A DNA stretch of 64,000 bases from Saccharothrix sp. (GTDB taxonomy: Bacteria; Actinomycetota; Actinomycetes; Mycobacteriales; Pseudonocardiaceae), in assembly GCF_031180885.1 (NCBI RefSeq), contig NZ_JAPSLK010000034.1:1-64000 (forward strand). Direction: 5' to 3'. The position numbers were made by a program, and so were the translations under genes. Numbering within the stretch: the first letter of the stretch is position 1; the number at the start of each line of letters is the position of its first letter. Under the pieces are notes generated by a model. That model saw only the letters and a program-made list of their open reading frames with translations. It was not told the origin of the DNA and did no database searches. Shown here piece by piece: positions 8,664-17,392 of this stretch.

Positions 8664-9308
8664 ATGTCCGCCATGCCCCCACGGTCGACGGCCGGTTCGG
8701 TCGGGTCCCGGCGTCGCCCGAGCAAGGGCGACCTCACGTCGCAGGCCATCCTGGACACCGCGGAACGCCTGCTCCAGCACCGCTCGCTGGAGGACATCGC
8801 GGTGGACGAACTCGCGTCCGGCGCGGGCATCTCGCGCTCCACCTTCTACTTCCACTTCTCCTCCCGCGAAGCGGTGCTGCACGCCCTGTCCGCGCGCGTC
8901 CTCGACGCCCTCTACGACGCGGCCTCGTCGTGGCTGCGCCGGGGCAGCGAACCGCCGGAGGCCGCGATCCGCCGCGCCCTGGGCAGCACGCTCGCGTTGT
9001 GGCGCAAGCACGGACCGGTGCTGCGGGCGGCGGTGCGGGCGCGGGACACCGACGAGCGGATGCGGGAGTTCTGGACGGGCGTCGGCCGTCGGTTCATCGA
9101 CGCCACGGCCGAGCAGATCACGTTGGAACGCGCCGCGGGCGTGGCCCCGGACGGCCCGGACGCCCGGTCGCTGGCCGCGGTGCTGGTCTCGATGAACGAA
9201 CAGGCCTTCGTGTCCCGCTCGCTGTCGCGCCGGTCGGCCAAGCGGGACAACGAACTGGTGGACACGCTCGCGTTCGTCTGGCTGCGCTCGGTGTACGGGG
9301 CCGGCTAG
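8664..9308 (+). CDS. TetR family transcriptional regulator
   Basis: 214 aa from the ATG at 8664 (a second ATG nine bases on is possible). A basic N-terminal arm is followed by a standard TetR helix-turn-helix (ILDTAERLLQHRSLEDIAVD ... ISRSTFYFHFSSREAVLHAL). The ligand domain carries the TetR_C EthR-like pattern (RMREFWTGVGRRFIDA). The 3' end interlocks with the convergent kinase-like gene through the tetramer CTAG. A perfect CCGGGCGCCCGG palindrome at 8642-8653, just before the start, could be its own operator. Regulated genes are unknown; the divergent PHP gene is the usual first guess. Confidence 0.92.
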   Translation: MSAMPPRSTAGSVGSRRRPSKGDLTSQAILDTAERLLQHRSLEDIAVDELASGAGISRSTFYFHFSSREAVLHALSARVLDALYDAASSWLRRGSEPPEAAIRRALGSTLALWRKHGPVLRAAVRARDTDERMREFWTGVGRRFIDATAEQITLERAAGVAPDGPDARSLAAVLVSMNEQAFVSRSLSRRSAKRDNELVDTLAFVWLRSVYGAG

Positions 9309-10294
9309 GTGGCGGGGTACTCGGCCGTCAGGTCGCCGTCGAACAGCGCCCAGAGGAAGTCGTTCATGCGCGCGGCGGCGGGGGAGTGCCGGATCAGGAT
9401 GTCCGCGACGACCGCCGGCACGTCGGCCGGGACGTCCCCGGCGGCGCAGCGGCGCACGTACTCGTTGCGCGCCACGGGAGGACCGGTGACCTCCACCCCG
9501 CACACCGCGACGACCAGCCAGTTCACCAACCGCATCGCCGCGTAGTCGACGTCGTGGTCGGTGTTGCGCCGGACGAAGTCGCGTTCGGCCGTCGACAGGT
9601 CGAAGTGAGCGGCCGTGGCCAGGCCGAAGTCGGTCAGGTGGATCGTATCCCCGGCGACGCGCATGTTGCCCAAGTGACCGTCCATGTGCAGGAGCCCGCG
9701 ATCGCGCAGGAACTCCGCGGTTCCGATCAACTGCCGCTCGACGCTCGTCGCCCGCCCGACCGGGTCCTCCGCCAGCCAGTCCTCGACCGGGCGCGGGACG
9801 TACTCGCTGAACAGCACCAGGCTGTGGGTCGCGGTGGCCAGTGCGTTCAAGCGGGTCCGGACGGACGAGTGACCGCCCATCAAGTCCACGACCCGGTCGA
9901 CGTCGGCGTGCTCGTCGGCGACGGGTGGGCGGCCGGGCAGCACGCGCCAGTGGTGGAGCATGGCGAACGACTCCGTCTCACCCGCCAGCACCGCCTCGGT
10001 GACGGCGAGGTTCGCGGCCAGTTCGCGCCAGGCGTTGAAGGACGGCCCGGCCACGCCGTACTGGCAGTGCACCGGCAGGTCGAACAGGTTCGCGGTGGAG
10101 TGCGGGTGCGCCAGTTCGAGGTCGGTCAGCGGGACGCGCTTGGCGAACACCGGCACACCGGCCACGTCGACGGTCGCCGCACCCCCGCCCACCCCGACCG
10201 CGGTGGCCGAGCCGGCCGCGAGGAGTGCGAGGAGGTCGTCGTCGGAGTGGGTGTCGAGTGTGGCGGCGACGTGGTGGTGCCGGGCGGTCCTCAT
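9305..10294 (-). CDS. Protein kinase-like / phosphotransferase-fold protein
   Basis: 329 aa; the ATG at 10294 is chosen, and a GTG directly before it is equally possible. The catalytic core shows HMDGHLGNM near residue 202 (catalytic Asp and metal-binding Asn) and LTDFGLA (DFG), as in eukaryotic-like kinases and aminoglycoside phosphotransferases. An N-terminal VFAKRVPLTDLE offers the ATP-anchoring Lys. There is no membrane segment or PASTA domain. Similar actinomycete proteins are annotated as kinase-family hypotheticals. Substrate unknown. Confidence 0.75.
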   Translation of the reverse strand: MRTARHHHVAATLDTHSDDDLLALLAAGSATAVGVGGGAATVDVAGVPVFAKRVPLTDLELAHPHSTANLFDLPVHCQYGVAGPSFNAWRELAANLAVTEAVLAGETESFAMLHHWRVLPGRPPVADEHADVDRVVDLMGGHSSVRTRLNALATATHSLVLFSEYVPRPVEDWLAEDPVGRATSVERQLIGTAEFLRDRGLLHMDGHLGNMRVAGDTIHLTDFGLATAAHFDLSTAERDFVRRNTDHDVDYAAMRLVNWLVVAVCGVEVTGPPVARNEYVRRCAAGDVPADVPAVVADILIRHSPAAARMNDFLWALFDGDLTAEYPAT

Positions 10295-10322
10295 CACTCG
10301 ATCATGCCGGAGTCGAGCACGG

Positions 10323-10787
10323 TCATGCCGGGGTGAAGAGGGAAGTCAGGCGGGCCAGGGAGTCCTCCAGGCCGCGGGCCACCTGGCGGCGGCCGAAAGC
10401 CTTGATCAGCAAGCCTTTCAGCGCCGACACGGGTTCCTGGCACGACCGCAGCAGCACCACCGTCCCGTCCCCGTCGGGCGTCAGCTCGACCCGGAACTCC
10501 GTGCTCGCCGCGAACCGGGGCGCCGGCCTGCCGTCCAGCCGCTCGGCCAGGTGCCGCCACGCCACCACCTTGGGGCGGCGGTACTCGACGACCTCCACGT
10601 CGACCTCCGAGCGCCGCTCGCCCCACCTGCCGTACTGGGTGCGCCGTTCGCCGCAGCCCGCGCCCGAGGTCACCTCGACCCGGTCGGCGAACGCCAGCCA
10701 CTCCGCCGCGCGGTCGGCGCGGGACACGACGTGCCACACCCGCTCCGGCGACGCGTCGACCCGGCCACTGCGCACGACCTCGATCAC
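10323..10787 (-). CDS. SRPBCC (START/polyketide cyclase-like) protein
   Basis: 154 aa from a GTG at 10787 behind GGCGAG; no ATG is available in frame. The pattern fits SRPBCC ligand-binding folds: VRSGRVDASPERVWHVVSR at the start, a central VEVVEYRRPKVVAWRH, and a C-terminal amphipathic helix (LKGLLIKAF ... LEDSLARLTSLF). These small proteins bind hydrophobic ligands or act as cyclases or AHSA1-like co-factors. It ends 28 bases from the start of the kinase-like gene downstream on the same strand and begins 29 bases after the serine hydrolase stop, so the three may be one transcript. Confidence 0.8.
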   Translation of the reverse strand: MIEVVRSGRVDASPERVWHVVSRADRAAEWLAFADRVEVTSGAGCGERRTQYGRWGERRSEVDVEVVEYRRPKVVAWRHLAERLDGRPAPRFAASTEFRVELTPDGDGTVVLLRSCQEPVSALKGLLIKAFGRRQVARGLEDSLARLTSLFTPA

Positions 10788-10816
10788 CTCGCCATGGTAA
10801 GCGCTGCCGCCCGGGT

Positions 10817-12001
10817 CTACCGGAACCAGCCGCCGCCCGCGCGTCGGTACCCCAGCGCCCGGTAGACCGCGTCCACAAGGGACTGTCCGCGTCCGTTCAA
10901 CCCCACTCCGCCACCCTGCCGGCTCATGGCGTAGCCGAACGACATCCGCGCGGCCGGCGCGGCGAACCCGATTGACCCGCCCATGCCGGAGTGGCCGAAC
11001 GCGTCCTCGGACAGGCCCATGAAGTCGCCCTCCTCCGCCGGCCGGTCGTTGGCCTTGAGGAAGCCGAGGGAGAACCGGGTCGGCCCCAGCAGCATCCGGT
11101 CGTACCCGGCGGAGGTCACCGCGGACATGACCGCGATCTGCTCCTCGGAGACCAGGTCGACGCCGTTGTAGGACCCGCCCAGCGCCAGCGGCCGGTACAT
11201 CTGGGCCAGGCCGCGCGCGTTGCTCATGCCGCCGACCGCGCCGTACTGCGCCGCGTGCGCTTCGCGGCTGTTCGACGCCACCACGTAACCGCCGTTGTTC
11301 AGCAGCATCAACGCCTGCATGGACTGCGGCCGGGTGGTCGCGGCGACGAAGAGGGGTGAGACGGTGGCGCCGGGCGTGGCCGGGATGGTGGGCGCGACCA
11401 GCGGTTCCAGGTCTTCCGGGAGGGTGAGCCAGAAGTCCAGGCCCAGCGGCCCGGACACCTCCTTCTCGAAGAACTCCGCGAGCGACAGGCCGGTGACCCG
11501 GCGGACCACCTCGCCGACCAGGTGGCCGAACGTCAGCGCGTGGTAGCCGTGCGCGGTGCCGGGCTCCCAGAAGGGCTCCTGCCGGGCGAGGACGTCGGTC
11601 ATCAGCGCCCAGTCGTACATGGCGTCCTGCGGGAGCGGCTCCTTCACGGCGGCCAGCCCGGCCTGGTGGCTGAGCAGGTGCCGGACGAGCGTGTGCTCCT
11701 TGCCGTTCCGGCCGAATTCGGGCCAGTACCGGGTGACCGGGGCGTCGAGGTCGAGTTCGCCGCGTGAGGCGAGGATGTGCGCACAGAGAGCGGTCGCGCC
11801 CTTCGTGCACGACCACACATGCGTGATCGTCTCCTCGGTCCAAGGGCGGCCGCCCGCATCGCCGCCCCACAGGTCGACCACGGACTCGCCGTCGACCGTC
11901 ACGTGCACGCTCGCGCCGACCTCGCCGCGCTCGGCGAAGTTGCGCTCGAACTCGGCCCGGACGTCCTCGAAGCCGGGGCCGCAGAAGCCTTGGACCGTCA
12001 C
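10817..12001 (-). CDS. Serine hydrolase, class C beta-lactamase / EstB-type esterase family
   Basis: 394 aa; GTG at 12001 with GGGAGGAAC five bases upstream. The beta-lactamase fold motifs are present: SxxK as SCTK (S64, K67), a Tyr motif in HGYHALTFGH, and HSGMGGSIGF near the C-terminus in place of KTG. There is no signal peptide, which favours a cytoplasmic esterase or lipase over a true beta-lactamase. It is divergent from the large LuxR regulator with a 124-base shared promoter region. Confidence 0.9.
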   Translation of the reverse strand: MTVQGFCGPGFEDVRAEFERNFAERGEVGASVHVTVDGESVVDLWGGDAGGRPWTEETITHVWSCTKGATALCAHILASRGELDLDAPVTRYWPEFGRNGKEHTLVRHLLSHQAGLAAVKEPLPQDAMYDWALMTDVLARQEPFWEPGTAHGYHALTFGHLVGEVVRRVTGLSLAEFFEKEVSGPLGLDFWLTLPEDLEPLVAPTIPATPGATVSPLFVAATTRPQSMQALMLLNNGGYVVASNSREAHAAQYGAVGGMSNARGLAQMYRPLALGGSYNGVDLVSEEQIAVMSAVTSAGYDRMLLGPTRFSLGFLKANDRPAEEGDFMGLSEDAFGHSGMGGSIGFAAPAARMSFGYAMSRQGGGVGLNGRGQSLVDAVYRALGYRRAGGGWFR

Positions 12002-12125
12002 TGTTCCTCCCGTGGTGGCGGTGGGTGGTGACCATGCGACCACGGGTGAGCGGCGACACGTGAGTAGGGGTTCCGCGATAGGTAGGGTGGCAAGCCCAGT
12101 CCCGCCACCCCGGGAGGCCGTCGCC

Positions 12126-14828
12126 GTGTCGCCGTTCTTCGGTCGCGAGCCGGAACTGGCGCTGGTGTCCGACGCCCTCGACCGCGCGCCCGCGGCCGGG
12201 CTGGTGGCCGTGGTGGTGTCCGGCGAGCCGGGGATCGGCAAGTCCAGCCTGCTCGGCGAGGTGCGCCGGCGGCTCGGGCCCGAGGTGCCCGCGGCGGAGT
12301 CCGACGACGTGGCCCGGCGCATCCCGTACGCGGCGGTCGCCACGGCGTTGCGCTCGGTGCCGCGGTCGGCGGAGGTGACGGCCGCGCTGGCCGCGCTGCG
12401 GGCCGCGCCGGACGGCTCGTGGTTCGACCGGTCGTGCGAACTGGTGGCCCGCGTGCTGGAAGACCGCACCGCGCTGGTCCTGGACGACCTCGAACAGGTG
12501 GACGACGACTCGCTGGCCATGCTCGGCGTGGTGCTGCGAAGGGTGTCGGCCGCGCCGTTGGTGCTGGTCACAGCCATCCGCCCGGTGCACGACAACCCTG
12601 CTGCGGACGAGCTGCTGGACCGGCTGGAGCGGCACGCCGAGGTGGTGCGGCTGGACCTCGCGCCGCTGTCCGGCGGCGAGGTGAAGCGGATCGTGGAGAC
12701 CGTGCTGGGCACCGCCGTGCACGACGAGCTGGCGCGGGAGGTGCACCAGCGGGCCGACGGCAACCCGTTCTTCGCCGTCGAGATCGCCCGGTCGCTGCGC
12801 GAGCTGGACCTGGTCGCGGTGGACGGCGGCGAGGCGCGGCTGGCGGTGCGGCCGGACGCGATCCGGCTGACCCGGCGGGAGGCCGTGCTGCGCCGGGTCG
12901 CGCCGCTGGACCGGGACACCCGGGCGGTGGCGCGGGCGGTGTCGATCTTCCGGCGGGTGCGGCTGGACCAGATCGGGCTGCTGGCGCGGGTGTCGTCGCT
13001 GCCCGAGGAGACCGTGGTGGCCGCGTTCGACGAGCTGCTGCGGCTGCACGTGGTGCGCAACGACGAGCGCGGCTACCGGTTCGCGCACGCCCTGGTCGGC
13101 GAGGCGCTCTACCAGGAGATCGGCCCCGCGCAGCGCCGCCACCTGCACAGCCTGATCAGCACCCGGCTGCTCGACGACCGGGACCGCGGCCTGCCGGTGG
13201 ACCTGCTGGAACTGGCCTGGCACCTGGCCGAGTCGGCCGCGCCCGGCGACCTGCGCGCGGTCCGGGTCATGGCGGAGGCGGCCACGTCCGCCCGGACGTC
13301 CGCGCCGGAGACGGCCGCGGCGCTGTGCGGTCGCGCGTTGGAGCTGTTGCCGGTGGCCGCGCCGGAGCGGGCCGAGCTGCTGGCGTTGCAGTGCCGGGCG
13401 TTGGCCCACGCGTCCCGGCCCGCCGCCGCGATCCCGCCCGGGTTGGCGGCGTTGGCCGACCTGCCGCGCGGTCCGCTGCGCAGCCGGGCGGCGGTCGTGG
13501 TGCTGAGCAGCCTCTTCCTGGTGGGGCGGATGGCGGAGGCGTTGCGGCTGGCCGACCTGGAGGTCGAGGCCGGCGACACGACTCCGGCCCTGCAGGCCAC
13601 GCGCGCGGTGCTGCTGGTGTTCACCGGCCGGTACGGCGAGGCGTTGGCGGAGGCGACGCGGATCGAGGCGATGGAGTTCTCGTCGTCCGCCGAGGCCGTC
13701 GTGGTGTTCGACCGGTTGGCCGTGCTGGCGTCGATGCTGTTCCGGCACGACAAGACCGTCGACTACGCCAACCGCGCGTTGGCCGCCGCGCAGGGCCAGC
13801 CCGCGTTGGAGTTGCAAGCGCTTGCGGTGGCCGCGTCGACCGGCGCGTTGGCGGGTCTGGTGCACGACGCCACCTGGCGGCTGCGGCGGGCCGAGCAGTT
13901 GGCGGGCTTCGCGTTCCGGGGCGAGCTGGAGCTGACCCGGGTCGCGCTGGACTGGCTGGGCGGCCGGTGGGACGCGTCGCTGGACCGGTTGGGCCGGGCG
14001 ACCGCGGAGCTGGAGTCGCGGCAGGAACTCATGATGCTCCACGGGTTGCGGGCGGTGGAGCTGGAGATCCGGACGTGGCGCGGCGAACTGGACGTGGCGG
14101 CGAGGTTGGCCGCGTTGGAGCCGCCGACGAGCCCGAACATGGCACGGTTGCACGCTTTCGCGATGTCGGCGTACCTGGCGGCGCGCGGTGACGTGGAGGG
14201 TGCGCGGACGACGTTGGTGGAGGCGGTGGACGCCACCGGCAGCACCTCGTACAGCTGTGTGTTGTTGGGGCGCTTGGTGGAGCTGGACCTGGAGCACGGG
14301 CGGGTCGAGGAGGCGCGGCAGACCATGAAGCGGCTGCGCGTGCTGGCGGCGGACCGGGTTGCGCCGTGGACGCGGACCGCGGTGCGGCGGGCGGAGGGCC
14401 TCGTGGCGGGTGACGCCTCACTCTTGCGGGAAGCGGTGGTCGAGGCGGAGACGGGCGGGCTGGTCTTCGAGAAGGCTCGTGCGCAGTTGGCGTTGGGGCA
14501 AGTCGATTCTGGTGCGGTGGCGGAGTTGTTGGAGGCGTACGGGACGTTCCAACGGCTTGGCGCGCATGGACTTCGGCGGCAGGCGGGTTCGCGGTTGCGG
14601 GAGCTGGGAGCGAAGGTGCCGCGCGCTCGGGCCAAAGCGCGGGGGTTGCTGACGGAGGCGGAGGAGAACGTCGCTCGGTTGGTGCAGCAGGGGATGCGCA
14701 ACCGGGACATCGCCGCCGCGTTGCACTACAGCCCGCGGACGGTCGAGGTCTACCTGTCGCGGGTCTATGCGAAGTTGCACGTGTCGTCGCGGCTGGAGTT
14801 GGCCCGCGTGCTGGACGGTCGTGCCTAG
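12126..14828 (+). CDS. LuxR-family ATPase regulator (LAL/MalT-like)
   Basis: 900 aa, GTG at 12126 after GGGAGG. An AAA/STAND ATPase N-terminus has Walker A GEPGIGKSS (residues 33-41) and Walker B LVLDDLEQVDD near 120. It is followed by a long helical repeat region and a C-terminal LuxR helix-turn-helix (LTEAEENVARLVQQG ... SPRTVEVYLSRVYAKL). Proteins of this size often activate neighbouring catabolic or secondary-metabolite genes on ligand binding; the divergent serine hydrolase is a likely target. The end interlocks with the convergent MFS gene through CTAG. Confidence 0.93.
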   Translation: MSPFFGREPELALVSDALDRAPAAGLVAVVVSGEPGIGKSSLLGEVRRRLGPEVPAAESDDVARRIPYAAVATALRSVPRSAEVTAALAALRAAPDGSWFDRSCELVARVLEDRTALVLDDLEQVDDDSLAMLGVVLRRVSAAPLVLVTAIRPVHDNPAADELLDRLERHAEVVRLDLAPLSGGEVKRIVETVLGTAVHDELAREVHQRADGNPFFAVEIARSLRELDLVAVDGGEARLAVRPDAIRLTRREAVLRRVAPLDRDTRAVARAVSIFRRVRLDQIGLLARVSSLPEETVVAAFDELLRLHVVRNDERGYRFAHALVGEALYQEIGPAQRRHLHSLISTRLLDDRDRGLPVDLLELAWHLAESAAPGDLRAVRVMAEAATSARTSAPETAAALCGRALELLPVAAPERAELLALQCRALAHASRPAAAIPPGLAALADLPRGPLRSRAAVVVLSSLFLVGRMAEALRLADLEVEAGDTTPALQATRAVLLVFTGRYGEALAEATRIEAMEFSSSAEAVVVFDRLAVLASMLFRHDKTVDYANRALAAAQGQPALELQALAVAASTGALAGLVHDATWRLRRAEQLAGFAFRGELELTRVALDWLGGRWDASLDRLGRATAELESRQELMMLHGLRAVELEIRTWRGELDVAARLAALEPPTSPNMARLHAFAMSAYLAARGDVEGARTTLVEAVDATGSTSYSCVLLGRLVELDLEHGRVEEARQTMKRLRVLAADRVAPWTRTAVRRAEGLVAGDASLLREAVVEAETGGLVFEKARAQLALGQVDSGAVAELLEAYGTFQRLGAHGLRRQAGSRLRELGAKVPRARAKARGLLTEAEENVARLVQQGMRNRDIAAALHYSPRTVEVYLSRVYAKLHVSSRLELARVLDGRA

Positions 14829-15991
14829 AGCTTGGACGTTTCCAGCGCGGGTCGGGCCAGGGCGAGGGTGGTGACGATCGAGGCGGCGGCCATGAGGGTG
14901 ATGGCGGTCGCCGGGCTGGTCAGGTGGGCGAGGGCGCCGGCGATGAGGGCGGACAGGCCCTGCATGGCGACCATGCCGGTGCCGTGGAGGCCCAGGGCCT
15001 GACCCGTCAGGTCGTCGGGGGTGTGGGACATCAGGCGTTCCTGGAGGACCAGGCCGGCCGCGAAGCCGATGGACGCGGTGGTGGCGGCGACGGCTGACCA
15101 GATCACGTTGGGGTGGAGGAAGAAGAAGAGGTAGGGGGCGGCCAGCAGCAGGCGGAGCGGGGTTGCCAGGCGGGGGCGGAGGGCCGGGGGGACGAGGCGG
15201 CCGATGGCCAGGTCGCCGGCGAGCATCCCGAGGGCGCCGCAGGCGTACAGGGTGCCGGCGTGGTCGGGGGCGTAGGAGATGTAGAGCGAATCGCCGCCGA
15301 CGACCAGGCCATTGGGGACCCACAGGCCCAGGTACGCGAGGCGGCGCGGGCGGGACGACCACAGAAGCGCGTTGGTGCGCCAGGTCGCCGAGATGGACGG
15401 GCGGCCGGTGGAGCGGGGTGGGCGGGCGGTCAGGCCCAGGCGGGTGATCACGGCGGAGAGCAGGTAGAACCCGGCAGCCACGAGCAGGCAGGTGTGGGGC
15501 GACAGGAGCGTCAGGAGAGCCCCGCCGGTGGCGAAGCCGGTGATCTGGGTGAGGCCCCACAGCATGTTGTAGACCGATCGACCCAGGACGTACCCGTCCT
15601 TGGTCAGGATCTCGGTGAGCAGGCCGCCGCGCACTCCGCCGCCCAGGGACGCGATCAAACCTTGGGCGAGCAGGACGGCGAACACGGCCCAGATCGGCAG
15701 GCCGGGTAGGGCGAGCACTGCTGTTCCGGCGGCGAAGGCGAGGCCGAGGCCGGACAGGATCGCGCGGGGTGGCAGGCGGTCGGCGGCGGAGAGCAGGAGA
15801 GCGCCGCCCAGCAGTTGTGCGAGCTGGGGTCCGAACATGCTCACCGCCGACAGCAGCGGCGAGCCGGTGGCCCGGAAGACCAGGGTGCCCAGGGCCAGCG
15901 CGCCGATCGTCTGGGCGGCGGCGGACGCGCCGAAGGACAGCAGGAACGGGGTGAACTCCGGGGTTCGGAACAGGGAGCGGTAGCTGCGCAC
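14825..15991 (-). CDS. MFS transporter
   Basis: 388 aa with about 12 hydrophobic segments in two halves (for example LGGALLLSAADRLPPRAIL, LPIWAVFAVLLAQGLIASL, LATPLRLLLAAPYLFFFL), typical of the major facilitator superfamily. GTG start at 15991. It is divergent from an ArsR/DUF5937-type regulator, with a palindrome between them, so drug or metabolite efflux under that repressor is likely. A parallel MFS/regulator pair occurs at 60.7-62.9 kb. Confidence 0.9.
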   Translation of the reverse strand: MRSYRSLFRTPEFTPFLLSFGASAAAQTIGALALGTLVFRATGSPLLSAVSMFGPQLAQLLGGALLLSAADRLPPRAILSGLGLAFAAGTAVLALPGLPIWAVFAVLLAQGLIASLGGGVRGGLLTEILTKDGYVLGRSVYNMLWGLTQITGFATGGALLTLLSPHTCLLVAAGFYLLSAVITRLGLTARPPRSTGRPSISATWRTNALLWSSRPRRLAYLGLWVPNGLVVGGDSLYISYAPDHAGTLYACGALGMLAGDLAIGRLVPPALRPRLATPLRLLLAAPYLFFFLHPNVIWSAVAATTASIGFAAGLVLQERLMSHTPDDLTGQALGLHGTGMVAMQGLSALIAGALAHLTSPATAITLMAAASIVTTLALARPALETSKL

Positions 15992-16030
15992 GAGTCGGAT
16001 TCTGGGCAGCGGCCCGACCGGTGTTTACTG

Positions 16031-16048
16031 TTTCGCCGACACGCGAAA
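16031..16048. promoter_or_regulatory. Candidate operator between MFS and ArsR-like gene
   Basis: Inverted repeat TTTCGC-N6-GCGAAA in the 68-base gap between the two divergent starts. The position and symmetry fit a site for the winged-helix regulator encoded at 16060. No binding data; inference from position. Confidence 0.4.
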
Positions 16049-16059
16049 GGTCGGGGTGC

Positions 16060-17043
16060 ATGGGTTTGTGGCAGATCGACACCGACACGCTCGCCCGCAG
16101 CCGGTTCGTGCTCTCGCCGTTCGCCGAGACCTTCGCGAGCCTGCGGCTGCTGCACGCCGGGACCGGCGCCCACCCGGGCGAGCAGTCGTGGCTGCGCGAG
16201 CACCTGCCGGGCTACCGGGCGCACCTCGCGGCCGACCCGGCGGCCGGGCCGCTGGTGGCGGCGGCGCTCGGGACGTCGTGGATCGCGGACTTCTTCTGCC
16301 CCACGTCGAGCGTCGGGGAGAGCTTCGAGGACACCGTGTCCAGGGTCCGGGCGACCGGGGCGGACCAGGCGCGGGACAACCTCCGGGTGTCCCTCCGCGG
16401 CCCGCTACCGGCCGTTCTGGAGCGCGATGACCTGCCGGAACGGGCGACCGCGTTGTTGACCCACGTCTGGGAGGAGACCGTGCGGCCGTACTGGGACCGC
16501 CGACGGCGGGTCTTGGAGGCGGACGTGGTCGCCCGGACCGCGCGGGTGAACCAGGGCGGCTGGGCGGCGGTGCTGGACTCGCTGAAGCCGGGCACGCGGT
16601 GGTTGGGGGAGAGCCGGTTCCGGGTCAACCACAACGCCTACCCGCCTCGGGAGGTCGCGGCCGGGGCGGAGCTGCTGTTCATGCCGGTCACGCCGCGGAC
16701 CAGCTGGGTGTCGTGGGAGGGGCGGGAGCGGTACGCCGTGGTCTACCCGTGCCTCGGGGTGCTCGCCGAGGGCGAACGGCCGGTGCCGGCCGGGCTGGAG
16801 GCGTTGATCGGGACGGCACGGGCGGGGTTGCTGGTGCTGCTCGGGACGCCGCTGAGCACGACGCAACTGGTCGCGGTGACCGGGCAGGGGCTGGGGTCGG
16901 TGGGCCGGCACCTGAAGGTGCTGCGGGAGGCCGGTTTGGTGGAGCGGCGGCGGGCCGGGAGGTCGGTGCTGTACGGGCGGACGGCGGCGGGGGAGGTGCT
17001 GCTGGAGGCGGCGGGTGCCGAGCGGGTGCCGGCAAGCGGGTGA
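16060..17043 (+). CDS. ArsR-like winged-helix regulator with DUF5937 N-terminal domain
   Basis: 327 aa, ATG at 16060 (an in-frame GTG at 16021 lies in the shared promoter). Residues 1-240 form the DUF5937-type domain that usually precedes this class of helix-turn-helix. The last 80 residues are an ArsR winged helix (LSTTQLVAVTGQ ... SVGRHLKVLREAGLVERR ... SVLYGRTAAG). No metal-binding CxC is present, so it probably senses an organic ligand. It is divergent from the MFS transporter and paralogous to the gene at 60732-61640. Confidence 0.9.
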   Translation: MGLWQIDTDTLARSRFVLSPFAETFASLRLLHAGTGAHPGEQSWLREHLPGYRAHLAADPAAGPLVAAALGTSWIADFFCPTSSVGESFEDTVSRVRATGADQARDNLRVSLRGPLPAVLERDDLPERATALLTHVWEETVRPYWDRRRRVLEADVVARTARVNQGGWAAVLDSLKPGTRWLGESRFRVNHNAYPPREVAAGAELLFMPVTPRTSWVSWEGRERYAVVYPCLGVLAEGERPVPAGLEALIGTARAGLLVLLGTPLSTTQLVAVTGQGLGSVGRHLKVLREAGLVERRRAGRSVLYGRTAAGEVLLEAAGAERVPASG

Positions 17044-17046
17044 ACG

Positions 17047-17340
17047 CTACTCCGGGCACGCGGCGGACAGGCGGGCCGCGAGCGTCTTGACGTGCTCGAC
17101 GAGTTCCGGCGGCTCGTCGTCCAGCAGCAACGGCGGCAGGTCCGCGCCCGCGCCCAGCCGGTAGCCCGCCGTCCCCGCCGTGGCCAGGACCGGGTAGCCC
17201 AGCGCCCGCAACCGGTCGACGTCCCGGCGCACGGTGCGCGGCGCGACCTCCAGCCGCTCGGCCAGTTCCGCGCCCGACCAGTCGCGCGGGTTCTGCAGCA
17301 GGGACAGCAGCCGCAACAGCCGCGCCGAAGTCTCCAACAC
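17047..17340 (-). pseudogene. YafY-type regulator reduced to its helix-turn-helix, WYL domain deleted
   Basis: 97 aa. Residues 1-75 are the HTH_11 domain of WYL regulators (SARLLRLLSLLQ ... VAPRTVRRDVDRLRALGYPV, then LGAGADLPPLLLDDE). In intact relatives this is followed by roughly 200 residues of WYL and WCX domains. Here LLLDDE runs straight into PPELVEHVKTLAARL, which resembles the extreme C-terminus of the family. An in-frame internal deletion is the simplest reading. The remaining protein could still bind DNA. It is divergent from the epoxide hydrolase, a common partner of such regulators, which is itself frameshifted. Confidence 0.75.
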
Positions 17341-17392
17341 GGTGTTGAGCTTAGGACCGAACCTGACCTAACCGACTCCTAGCGTCGCCGAC

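Noticed and set aside
10817..12001. Antibiotic-resistance beta-lactamase
   Set aside because: No signal peptide and no KTG triad; esterase-type family members fit better.
10323..14297. A minus-strand frame of more than 1300 codons across the LuxR regulator
   Set aside because: It is antisense to the recognised 900-residue regulator and serine hydrolase; only its last 154 codons (SRPBCC protein) have a family match.
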